64,000 nucleotides of DNA from an uncultured Hyphomicrobiales bacterium (GCA_903828145.1 CAIKKY010000031.1:43196-107195), one strand, 5' to 3'. Positions 1-8,157 are shown, numbered from the stretch's first letter. A program made the numbers and translations. Notes: generated from the sequence alone by a model not told the origin.

Positions 1-135
1 ATCCCAACCGCCGGTGCCGAGCGAGTAGTCGGCCCCCATGCTGGGCTGGGCGTTGATCAGAAGATCGGCGGCGTGGGCGGAAATCGGGCCAGAAGCGGCA
101 ACGCCGCACAGAAGGGCCAGGGCAATACGCTTCAT
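1..135 (-). CDS. Outer membrane beta-barrel protein, N-terminal part (truncated by window edge)
   Basis: Minus-strand ATG at 135; translates MKRIALALLCGVAASGPISAHAADLLINAQPSMGADYSLGTGGW..., a Sec signal peptide followed by an AADLxIN start similar to the next gene. Confidence 0.7.
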   Translation of the reverse strand, partial: MKRIALALLCGVAASGPISAHAADLLINAQPSMGADYSLGTGGWD

Positions 136-261
136 TTCAAACTCCAAGGTACGCGAGGGACAATGTCCTTGTGAGCCCTATGAATCATCGGCAATTGCAA
201 AGATTCCGTTTACGCCATTTTCACCATGGTTAGCAGAGGGTTAACGGTTGGTAATCCGGAG

Positions 262-296
262 CAAAAAAACACCCCGCCAGGCGGTGCCGGCGGGGT
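262..296 (-). terminator. Rho-independent terminator of the downstream OMP gene
   Basis: ACCCCGCC-N-GGCGGGGT hairpin followed by a T-tract on the minus strand. Confidence 0.75.
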
Positions 297-332
297 GAGG
301 GTTGAGCGCTCGGGCGCGAGCGCGCGGAGGAC

Positions 333-1013
333 CTAGAAGCGGAAGTGCAGGCCGGCCGTGACCTGCTGGCTGGTGAGGCTCAGGCTGGCCGTATCGTACA
401 GATCGTAATCGGCAGAACCGAAATCATTGTAACGGTACTGAAGATCGATCGACATGTTTTCGGACGCGGCGATTTCAACGCCGACACCGGCGGTCCAGCC
501 CACATGGGTCTGGGTGTCTTCATAGTCATAATATTCGTCGGTCGCGGTGGCGTTGGCGAAGGCCAGACCGGCGGTGACGTAGGGCATGAAGGTTCCGGCA
601 TCAATGCCCAACCGGCCACGCAGCGAGCCCGTCCAGTTGACGTTGTAGTCGAAATCATCCGGAACATCGTATTCGGTCGAGCCGCTGATATTGGTCCAGG
701 CGATATCGCCCACGATGCCCGCGACAATGCCGTCCGTCATGTGGAAATTCACGCCCGCGTCAACGCCGGCAAGCCAGCCGCTCGCATCGAAATCGTCTTC
801 GGTCAGATCGTAATAGTCCGTGTCCGAGCTGGTCACGGTGCCCCAAGCGGTGCCAGCAAAGACGCCGACGAAGGCCCCATCCCAGTTGCCGCCCGTTTCG
901 ACCATGCCGACCATCGGAGCGGGTTCGTTAATGATGAGGTCCGCTGCGTGAGCAGCCGAGCTTACGGCGATAGCCGCGACGCCGGCCAGAAGAAGTGCGG
1001 AAATTCGAGTCAT
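333..1013 (-). CDS. Outer membrane beta-barrel protein (Omp25/Omp31-like porin family)
   Basis: MTRISALLLAGVAAIAVSSAAHA signal peptide, ADLIINEPAP..., ends ...VTAGLHFRF with C-terminal Phe typical of OMPs; start set at the internal Met of the 264-aa ORF. Confidence 0.8.
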   Translation of the reverse strand: MTRISALLLAGVAAIAVSSAAHAADLIINEPAPMVGMVETGGNWDGAFVGVFAGTAWGTVTSSDTDYYDLTEDDFDASGWLAGVDAGVNFHMTDGIVAGIVGDIAWTNISGSTEYDVPDDFDYNVNWTGSLRGRLGIDAGTFMPYVTAGLAFANATATDEYYDYEDTQTHVGWTAGVGVEIAASENMSIDLQYRYNDFGSADYDLYDTASLSLTSQQVTAGLHFRF

Positions 1014-1324
1014 AAGGTGCCTCCAAGCAAGGTCATAAGGTGACGCCGGGACTATTTCCAACTCAAATTGGATCGGTTGTCGCCTCATTTTTTCATAAAA
1101 CCGGCATGAAATGTCCAATTGTTGCACTATTGCATCAAATAGGCAGTCAATCCTGTAGAGGTAATACTAAATAGTACGTATTTATTTTGACTAAATCGAC
1201 ATTGGTTTATACGTAATGACCAGCGAAATTGCGCTTGCTGCATCCGCACTTGCGCGTGGGCCAAAAAGAGAGCGGGGAGGTTGCCCGCCCGGCCCGATTC
1301 ACGCTGTGGAGACCTGAGTTTCGA

Positions 1325-1627
1325 TCAGGGGCGGCGCGTGTTGTCTCGGATTTCCTTGAGCAGATCGTGGATGGAGAAAATCACCAGCCACAGCTCAACC
1401 GAAATGCGCCAGACGACGATGGCGGCAAAGCCGCCAACGAGGGCCAAGAGCAGCGCCAGGCCGCTGTTGTAGCCCGAGCCGCGCATCATCGGGCTTGACC
1501 CGGCAACGAGCGCCCCGACGACGGCCCCCAGCGTCAGCACGACGATCAGGATGAGACCGATCCAGTAAATGACACGCACAATGCGCGGATAGATGAAGAT
1601 ATCGAAATTCAGAAAGGCTTTGAACAT
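1325..1627 (-). CDS. Small membrane protein, DUF4282-like
   Basis: 100 aa, MFKAFLNFDIFIYPRIVRVIYWIGLILIV... two TM segments, RISVELWLVIFSIHDLLKEI. Confidence 0.65.
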   Translation of the reverse strand: MFKAFLNFDIFIYPRIVRVIYWIGLILIVVLTLGAVVGALVAGSSPMMRGSGYNSGLALLLALVGGFAAIVVWRISVELWLVIFSIHDLLKEIRDNTRRP

Positions 1628-1738
1628 GCGGGGCCCCCGGTTGACTGTCAGGGGCCGACCCTAGGCGGGTGCGCAGCGAAAGCAAGGCATTGCGGCTATC
1701 GGATTGTCGATCTCAATCTGGCGGATCGACTTGCGTCC

Positions 1739-1827
1739 TGCCACCAGATGGTGGGTGCGACAGGGATTGAACCTGTGACCCCTACCGTGTGAAGGTAGTG
1801 CTCTCCCGCTGAGCTACGCACCCGACC
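1739..1827. repeat. Left copy of 89-bp direct repeat (att-like), containing a complete tRNA-Val
   Basis: tgccacca[g]atggtgggtgcg...cacccgacc; matches 7949-8037 with one mismatch. Confidence 0.85.
1749..1823 (-). tRNA. tRNA-Val(CAC), left copy
   Basis: Minus strand GGGTGCGTAGCTCAGCGGGAGAGCACTACCTTCACACGGTAGGGGTCACAGGTTCAATCCCTGTCGCACCCACCA; full cloverleaf, encoded CCA, anticodon CAC. Confidence 0.9.
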
Positions 1828-1912
1828 TTTTTGTTGGGTAGGAAAATCAACTGCTTAGCGCAGTGTATCCGAAGACGGATGTCGCTGCAAAGTACCCGCC
1901 TGACACAGTTGG

Positions 1913-1930
1913 TGTGACACGGTTGTGACA
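1913..1930. promoter_or_regulatory. Candidate integrase arm-type site (left)
   Basis: TGTGACACGGTTGTGACA; 17/18 match to 7893-7910, each just inside one end of the element. Confidence 0.5.
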
Positions 1931-2124
1931 AGGTGGCATATCGGCGTGCAAGTGGGAGTTCAGCGCAAAGGGGGGTACATGGACCGGCAAAGGCACTGCC
2001 CCCCGTATAGCTGGCAATAGCTTTCACCCTAAGATCACCCACTATTTTTAAGTATTATCACGCATTTCTTGACTTACAAAATGTCGCGGGAACAACTCGC
2101 CTAGTTTACAATTCTAATTCTCAT

Positions 2125-2916
2125 TTATCCGGGCCATCGATCATCAACCTTAAGATCACCATCGCAATGCGCATACTCTGCAAACTGGCCCGTTTGGACA
2201 CCCCTGCATACCCAAACATAGTTCCCCTGATTGTCAAATCCGTCCCAGTCCCAGTCCACATCTACAGTTTCGGTATTTAAAATTGGCAGGGCGTCTATCG
2301 CCTCGTCAATAGTCATCACTTCGCCATAAGGCTTAAGGCAAATGCTGGCCCAATTACTGTCCTTCAAACCTGCAAGACATATTGCCTCTCCTAGGCTGAT
2401 CCCAAATGGCCTGCCGCAAATTATTGACCAACGGGCCCCAGTTGCTCCGCGACAAATGCCCTGAGCCAACGGCAAGTGCTCTCCAAAAGTGCGACATACG
2501 CCGACGACGTCTCCACCAGTTAGGGCACGGCACACAGCGTCACCCAAGCTGTATCGCATGGGTATTCCAAAGCTGAGAACATCACAGGCATCTGCGTTGA
2601 CATCTCCAACGCCAGCAGCACAAACGCCCTCTTCAAAGCTTATGGCCTTATCAATACCGGGCAACAACGATCTATGTTTGCATCGCGCGGCGTCTTTATT
2701 CCACACGACGCAAAATGCAAAGCCCGCCGCTTGGGAAACCGCATATGTATTATTATCGTACACATTCTCTTTGATCAGGAGATTTATTATCGAGTCCAGC
2801 AATGGGGACCCTGTTGTTCTCTGCTGCGCAAGAGACGGACCTGTCAGTGTCAAGGATATGAGGAAAAAAAGTGCGAAGAGGTGACCAAAATATAATCGGC
2901 GTGAGCATATTCTCAT
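2125..2916 (-). CDS. Predicted exported protein with tandem two-Cys repeats
   Basis: 263 aa; N-terminal signal MRICSRRLYFGHLFALFFLISLTLTGPSLAQ; repeated modules such as ISFEEGVCAAGVGDVNADAC, YSLGDAVCRALTGGDVVGVC, LPLAQGICRGATGARWSIIC, ISLGEAICLAGLKDSNWASIC. Confidence 0.75.
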   Translation of the reverse strand: MRICSRRLYFGHLFALFFLISLTLTGPSLAQQRTTGSPLLDSIINLLIKENVYDNNTYAVSQAAGFAFCVVWNKDAARCKHRSLLPGIDKAISFEEGVCAAGVGDVNADACDVLSFGIPMRYSLGDAVCRALTGGDVVGVCRTFGEHLPLAQGICRGATGARWSIICGRPFGISLGEAICLAGLKDSNWASICLKPYGEVMTIDEAIDALPILNTETVDVDWDWDGFDNQGNYVWVCRGVQTGQFAEYAHCDGDLKVDDRWPG

Positions 2917-3118
2917 GATTAAGCAGCCCCCCCTAAACTAGCACCTAAAATCGAACTACGAAGTCAGAGATTACATCTCTCCGCAGGGCTTTAGGCTAGC
3001 AGCTTGAATGAAGCGGTCAACTCGATTCAGCTAAGAGAAAGCCTAGGTCATTGTGCGCGTCACAGTTCCGGAGGGCTGTAGAATGCCGTACTGGCCTACC
3101 TATATGCGGTTGGCCCCA

Positions 3119-3454
3119 TTAGGCCGTATTGCGCCAGAGCCGACAACCTAAACCATGATGTGACCAGTCCCTAACTCTGTCCCATCCCAAACGTCTCAAT
3201 GCAGAACCTACATCCTTCGCGTGCGGATGTGTTCGGTATTTCCCTTGTAGCCTGAGCACCAGTTCCTCCATAGACCAGTGGCGGTCCCTCTGCGCAGGGG
3301 GGAGCGAGCGCATCAATTCCTCGATCTGCTGGTCGAGGGGTTTGTAGGGTGGCGCTGCACTCTGACTTGCCTTGCGTTGGCGCTGCTCCTCCTCCGCACG
3401 GAGGCTCGCTTCCCTGATTTGCCGTAGCTGTTCTCGGTAATGTCGTAGGTACAT
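3119..3454 (-). CDS. Hypothetical protein, possible C-terminal winged-helix
   Basis: 111 aa; charged N-terminal helix then DRHWSMEELVLRLQGKYRTHPHAKDVGSALRRLGWDRVRDWSHHGLGCRLW, wHTH-like. Confidence 0.55.
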   Translation of the reverse strand: MYLRHYREQLRQIREASLRAEEEQRQRKASQSAAPPYKPLDQQIEELMRSLPPAQRDRHWSMEELVLRLQGKYRTHPHAKDVGSALRRLGWDRVRDWSHHGLGCRLWRNTA

Positions 3455-3485
3455 GGCTTCTCACTGGTGGTGGTCGAGGGCGTCT

Positions 3486-3585
3486 GCGCACTTTGCGCAC
3501 TTTTCAGGCTTTTTCAGAAAATTTTCTATAGACGAATATAATAGAAAATTTTCCTCAAAACAGCTGAAAAGTGCGCAAAGTGCGC
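3486..3585. repeat. 100-bp interrupted palindrome with four AAAGTGCGC iterons around an AT-rich core
   Basis: Outer 22-bp arms GCGCACTTTGCGCACTTTTCAG (3486-3507) and CTGAAAAGTGCGCAAAGTGCGC (3564-3585) are perfect reverse complements; inner arms GAAAATTTTCTAT (3517-3529) and ATAGAAAATTTTC (3541-3553). Confidence 0.9.
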
Positions 3586-3597
3586 AGCACCCTTGTA

Positions 3598-6033
3598 TTA
3601 CGGCACGATTGGCGCTGCGGTAGATTGCAACGGTTGAAAGTCAATGTCTTTGTAGTGACGGCGACCCAGATCAAGTTCAATATTCCGTTCAGCGAGACGT
3701 TTTGTGAATTTTGCTTGCGAAACAGGATGATGTCCAGTGTCAGTGCAGTAGTTATAGTATGAAGTGTATACCTTCCCCTTTTCGATCGTATTACCATACG
3801 CGTTTATCATGTGTTGACTGAACCAATCACCAATAATGTCCTCTGCGGTTTTATAGTCCAAAACTGCATCTGATATGCTCTGAGGAATTAGCAGGCCATT
3901 GAGGCGATAGTCTTTTAGACCTTCCAGCGCCCAGTTCAGCACCCCAGTCCCCTCTTTCTGCAACTTGGCTGCTAGGTTCGGATCACGCTGAGCCTCAGGC
4001 ACCACATGTGTAAATGGGATCAGGAGCATACGACGCCACATACCGTCGGACATGTCGCGAATTTCAGGCTTGTGATTACCCACCATCACGAAGTTGAACT
4101 GCGGCTGGAAATTGAAGGGTTTCCCGTACAACGGGCGCGCTTGAATTGTATCTCCGCCGGTTAGGTCCTTAACTAAGGCAGAGTTCATTTTGCCGTTTTC
4201 CGGCAACTCATTGCAGTACACCAAGCGCATCCCCTTAAGGACTGCCAACTCAGGGGTCGCTCCAGTTCCCGCCCTCAGCCCCTCCATGATCAGGTCGGTT
4301 GAGACCTTGTGTGCATAGTCACCGAGAAGCCATTTCATCAGCTCGATGAAGGTCGATTTGCCATTTGCTCCGGCCCCGTAGAGGAAGATGAGTTTCTGGA
4401 TTTCGGGCTTTCCAAACAAAAAGAGCCCCGCGAGCTGCTGAAGCAGCCGCTGCACATCTTTATCGGGCTGCACTGTATCCAAGAACTGCTGGAATATGGG
4501 GTAAGCAGCTGTCGCGTCGAAATGAACGGCCAAGCGCTTGCTGATTAGCAGACTAGGATCGGGGGCAAGAAGCGTTTGACGTCCTAGATCAAGGACCCCA
4601 TTCCCCACGCCCACCAGATGCGGGTCGACATTGAACTCGGCGATGCTGGCGCTCATTTCGGACTGTGCAAAGCCCAATTCGGCCATAGCCTTCATGCGGG
4701 CCAACGTGCTGCCCTCCGTAGCCACTTTAAGAAGGCGCGCCCCTTCCTTGGGGTCGCCTAAACTGAACGCCGCGCGCGCATCTGCCTTGATCGCTTCAAG
4801 TGCTTCCTGCGCCAAGATCAACTCTCTGGTCGGCTGGCAGATGTTCCAGCCCGAAGTGGCCGAGAACTCCAAGACGTCGCCGGTTTCGTAAATGCGAATG
4901 AACCTGTCGCGGTAAAGCTGCGCGAACTTCTGGCCCCGCAGCACATCATGGTCACCCTGCGAAAGATCAAAAGGACCAATAACTGAGGGGCTGAGCCGAT
5001 AACCATTTACCTGCGCAATATGGAACAAAGTTCCTAAAGTGACGCCGCCATCAGCCTGAAGGCTGCTCCAAGTGGTGTCAAAGACCATTGGATCGTACTT
5101 CGAAGCGGTAGGGTTGGCAGGATCGCCGCCTGCGCTCCAATTACGTGCAACGGTTTCCGCACACAACCAACCCGTCCAATGCACAGCGGCCAGCATCTGG
5201 AACCAAACGGGGTAGTCACAGTCGGGGTCGATATGGCCCAAGGCATCCACAACCCTGTCAACCTCGCCCTGCGCTTCAATAGGCGGTGCATTAGGCGCAA
5301 TCGCCAGTGGAACCCTAGAAATCGTAGTTTTGGGAGCGCGCCCCGCGTATACGCCCCCCGTTGCACTCGCCCGCGTCAGCGCACTCTCAAACACGCCGAA
5401 ATCCAAAGGCAGGCAGCTGTTGGAGGCCATGACAATCGGCGAGTCATACTGAGGTTTCCGGTTAGTGGTTCCGACCGGCCGCAGGACGCTTGAAATGTCG
5501 CCGTTGCGGGCAGGATCAGCCAACAACTCAGTGCCGGACGTAGCGACTAACTGCCTCATGATCGCGGCGACGCGCAGATAATCGTCCTTCGGCACATCCT
5601 CAGAGAACGGCCAGTAGCAGTGCAGACCACCGCCGGATCGGATAATCAACGGAATGGGCAGACCGACCTTGCCGCAGAAGCACCGCAGCGCAGCCTCAGC
5701 ATCTCCCTCGTTTGCGTACCCCTTGCCCTGAGCGGCTTTGTCAGCGCCGCAGTCGATGTCCAGCCAATAACTCCGGACATGCCCGGCGTTTTCTTTCGTA
5801 CGCTGCTTCAACTCCCCCTTTTCGTTCGCGTAGCTCGGCTGCAAATAGGAGGCACATGCGTGGTACACGTTGAAGCCCATACCATCGTGGGCGCGAACCA
5901 CCTCTGTCAACTCGTCAAGGGAGTTACAGGGGACGTTGATTTTTGCGACCCCCTTCATGAGGAAGGCAAAATAGGTGCCGCCCGATGGGAGGATAAGGGC
6001 CAAGAAATCCTCGAGGGTCAGGGTGTCGCTCAT
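3598..6033 (-). CDS. P4-family phage/satellite primase-helicase (D5/DUF5906-type C-terminal helicase)
   Basis: 811 aa from the ATG (the ORF track uses an upstream TTG at 6036); Walker A IFLYGAGANGKSTFIELMKWLLG; PriCT-like DALGHIDPDCDYPVWFQMLAAVHWTGW; TDTGHHPVSQAKFTKRL C-terminus. Confidence 0.88.
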   Translation of the reverse strand: MSDTLTLEDFLALILPSGGTYFAFLMKGVAKINVPCNSLDELTEVVRAHDGMGFNVYHACASYLQPSYANEKGELKQRTKENAGHVRSYWLDIDCGADKAAQGKGYANEGDAEAALRCFCGKVGLPIPLIIRSGGGLHCYWPFSEDVPKDDYLRVAAIMRQLVATSGTELLADPARNGDISSVLRPVGTTNRKPQYDSPIVMASNSCLPLDFGVFESALTRASATGGVYAGRAPKTTISRVPLAIAPNAPPIEAQGEVDRVVDALGHIDPDCDYPVWFQMLAAVHWTGWLCAETVARNWSAGGDPANPTASKYDPMVFDTTWSSLQADGGVTLGTLFHIAQVNGYRLSPSVIGPFDLSQGDHDVLRGQKFAQLYRDRFIRIYETGDVLEFSATSGWNICQPTRELILAQEALEAIKADARAAFSLGDPKEGARLLKVATEGSTLARMKAMAELGFAQSEMSASIAEFNVDPHLVGVGNGVLDLGRQTLLAPDPSLLISKRLAVHFDATAAYPIFQQFLDTVQPDKDVQRLLQQLAGLFLFGKPEIQKLIFLYGAGANGKSTFIELMKWLLGDYAHKVSTDLIMEGLRAGTGATPELAVLKGMRLVYCNELPENGKMNSALVKDLTGGDTIQARPLYGKPFNFQPQFNFVMVGNHKPEIRDMSDGMWRRMLLIPFTHVVPEAQRDPNLAAKLQKEGTGVLNWALEGLKDYRLNGLLIPQSISDAVLDYKTAEDIIGDWFSQHMINAYGNTIEKGKVYTSYYNYCTDTGHHPVSQAKFTKRLAERNIELDLGRRHYKDIDFQPLQSTAAPIVP

Positions 6034-6257
6034 CAAAACTCCTCCCCACCAGTCGCAGCGCCTTCAACCTGCTTCTGAGCAAGCCAATCGGCGACCTGCT
6101 CACTGCTCCAGGCGGTGACGGCTTGCGACAGCCGGATAGGAGCCGGGAAGTCCCCCCGAGCGACCCAGCGGTAAAGCGTGCTGGAACTGATGGAGAGGAG
6201 GGACGTAAGGTCCCGCTCGCGAAGAAACGCGCTCTTGCGCAGAATTTCAGGAAGCAT
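6033..6257 (-). CDS. AlpA-family DNA-binding regulator / excisionase-like
   Basis: 74 aa; FLRERDLTSLLSISSSTLYRWVARGDFPAPIRLSQAVTAWSSEQVADWLAQK; TGA overlaps the primase ATG. Confidence 0.85.
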   Translation of the reverse strand: MLPEILRKSAFLRERDLTSLLSISSSTLYRWVARGDFPAPIRLSQAVTAWSSEQVADWLAQKQVEGAATGGEEF

Positions 6258-6333
6258 TTGCCGCCCTCATGATTAAACATGAAGGTTCTACGGACTGTAG
6301 GTAGCCGGCGCATTGGCATGAAATGCACGAAAA

Positions 6334-6861
6334 TTAGGAAAGGTGCTTTCCAGCAGTTCGAGCCTGTTGCCGCAGGCTCTGAGCATGTTGCACGCCCATC
6401 GAGGCATAAGCCCTTCGAGTGACCCGCTCCAAGATCGGCGGCCTACCACCATTCTTGGTGTAGTCCTCCCAATACCCGTTGATTTGCTCAATAAGCCTAG
6501 CTGCCTCCATCGAATCCCCGTCCGCGAGAATATCGGCAAACTGGGCGAGCAGCTTTGCATCTTGAAGTTCAGGCCGTCTGCCTTTGCTGCCCGGTTTCCG
6601 ATTGGCGCTTTTCCGGAGGTTGGACAAGACTGAATTCCCCATAGCCGCTACGGCCAGCTTGCGTGCGACGTCGGCGGACAAGGAGGGCTCTTCGTCCTGC
6701 AAAGCGGCCTCAACTAACTGTACCTGACTGAAGTCAACCTCTACCTCAAACCACGTGCCGGGCTCGGCCTTGGTGCGCGGGCGACCGCGACCGCGTTTCT
6801 GTGTGACTGGCTGCACAGCAACCCTCGCTGCTTCAGATTTCCACTTTGCAGCCAGTCTCAT
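6334..6861 (-). CDS. Hypothetical protein with AT-hook-like N-terminus
   Basis: 175 aa; QKRGRGRPRTKAEPG contains an RGRP core; no other domain recognised. Confidence 0.6.
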   Translation of the reverse strand: MRLAAKWKSEAARVAVQPVTQKRGRGRPRTKAEPGTWFEVEVDFSQVQLVEAALQDEEPSLSADVARKLAVAAMGNSVLSNLRKSANRKPGSKGRRPELQDAKLLAQFADILADGDSMEAARLIEQINGYWEDYTKNGGRPPILERVTRRAYASMGVQHAQSLRQQARTAGKHLS

Positions 6862-6894
6862 GTCTCACACTGAGGTGTGAACTCCCCCAAACGG

Positions 6895-7878
6895 CTAGGC
6901 CCCAAGCTTCGCAGCCAACTCCTCAACCTTGGCATGCGCATAGCGCAGCAACATGCGGGCATCCCTATGCCCGGAGATTGACCCCACCTCAGGCATCGTC
7001 AGTCCCATCTCAAAGAACCGGCTGATGGCTTCGTGTCGCAGATCGTGAAAGTGCAGGTCATCTATCCCCGCTTTGCGGGTCACTCTTTCCCACGCAAGTC
7101 GGAGTGCATTGGCTGACAGCGGGAACACCCGACCGGACGCAGCCAGTCTCGCGCTGAGCAGCCACTTTGCTCTTGCCGTTAAGGGGATCGTGCGGGGGTG
7201 GCCCGTCTTGGTCTCAGGTATGAGCAACAGCCCCTTGTCGAGCTGCAGATGCTCCCAGCGCATGGCGAGGATTTCGCCGCGCCTCATGCCAGTCTCGACC
7301 GCGAACTCGATTATGGCTGCAAGGTGCGGGGTCTGGCACGCAACTGCCACTCGCATGAGGCGCTCAAACTCTCCCGGCTTCAGCCGTCGCTCGCGCCGCT
7401 GGTCGGCTCCCTTCACCTTCACTTTGGCGAGCGGGTTCTCGGGCAGGGGTATGCCCCATTCATCAATGGCGACATTGAACATGTGCCGGATGGGATTGAG
7501 CTGACGGCGCACAGTGGCCGCAGCCACCTCTTCCAGTCTCTCGTCCCGGTAGCGGACGAAGTCCGCCATCTTCAGTGCGAAAAGGCTCTTGTTGCAGATC
7601 GCATGCCGAGCGAAGGCATCCAGCACGATGGTCTCAACCTGTGCGCTCTTCTTCTTGGCAACTATCTCGTCCCGGTAGCGGCGCACCAGCTCGCCAAGCG
7701 TCAGCTTCTTCAGTGCACTCCTATCTGCACCAAGCCCCTCGCGGTCAGCAGCCACTTCGGAGCTGCGTGCCCATTCCTGGGCATCCTTCAATCTAATGAA
7801 TGTGCGTGACACGCTTCGCTGCCCAAGCCGTCTGACTTGGACCTGCCACTTCTCACCACGCTTGCGTATTGCGGCCAT
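6895..7878 (-). CDS. int: Tyrosine-type site-specific integrase
   Basis: 327 aa; ETGMRRGEILAMRWEHL, LHFHDLRHEAISRFFEMG, SGHRDARMLLRYAHAK catalytic R/HxxR/H/Y motifs. Confidence 0.93.
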   Translation of the reverse strand: MAAIRKRGEKWQVQVRRLGQRSVSRTFIRLKDAQEWARSSEVAADREGLGADRSALKKLTLGELVRRYRDEIVAKKKSAQVETIVLDAFARHAICNKSLFALKMADFVRYRDERLEEVAAATVRRQLNPIRHMFNVAIDEWGIPLPENPLAKVKVKGADQRRERRLKPGEFERLMRVAVACQTPHLAAIIEFAVETGMRRGEILAMRWEHLQLDKGLLLIPETKTGHPRTIPLTARAKWLLSARLAASGRVFPLSANALRLAWERVTRKAGIDDLHFHDLRHEAISRFFEMGLTMPEVGSISGHRDARMLLRYAHAKVEELAAKLGA

Positions 7879-7892
7879 TGCCGGTCCCTCGC

Positions 7893-7910
7893 TGTGACAC
7901 AGTTGTGACA
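7893..7910. promoter_or_regulatory. Candidate integrase arm-type site (right)
   Basis: TGTGACACAGTTGTGACA between the int start and the right repeat. Confidence 0.5.
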
Positions 7911-7948
7911 GCTGAGTTTCCTAAACCACGCCGGAACGGCTAAGTCCT

Positions 7949-8037
7949 TGCCACCAAATGGTGGGTGCGACAGGGATTGAACCTGTGACCCCTACCGTGT
8001 GAAGGTAGTGCTCTCCCGCTGAGCTACGCACCCGACC
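7949..8037. repeat. Right copy of 89-bp direct repeat (att-like)
   Basis: 88/89 identity with 1739-1827. Confidence 0.85.
7959..8033 (-). tRNA. tRNA-Val(CAC), right copy
   Basis: Sequence identical to the tRNA at 1749-1823. Confidence 0.92.
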
Positions 8038-8082
8038 GTTCTGGTCGGCAAAACAAGGGCTTACGCCTCAGTCAACGAAGGA

Positions 8083-8157
8083 TGGTGGGTGTAACAGGGA
8101 TTGAACCTGTGACCCCTACCATGTCAAGGTAGTGCTCTCCCGCTGAGCTATACACCC
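8083..8157 (-). tRNA. tRNA-Val(GAC)
   Basis: GGGTGTATAGCTCAGCGGGAGAGCACTACCTTGACATGGTAGGGGTCACAGGTTCAATCCCTGTTACACCCACCA. Confidence 0.93.

Larger units (their letters stand above)
1739..8037. mobile_element. ~6.2-kb integrated satellite-like / minimal integrative element
   Basis: 89-bp direct repeats at tRNA-Val, tyrosine integrase beside the right repeat, AlpA, P4-type primase-helicase, visibly lower GC than flanks, no structural phage genes. Confidence 0.85.

Noticed and set aside
1782-2042. 86-aa ORF at the left end of the island
   Set aside because: Runs into the tRNA-Val gene and reads through it; no domain or convincing start.
1739-8037. Complete prophage
   Set aside because: No terminase, portal, capsid, tail, holin or lysin genes between the repeats.
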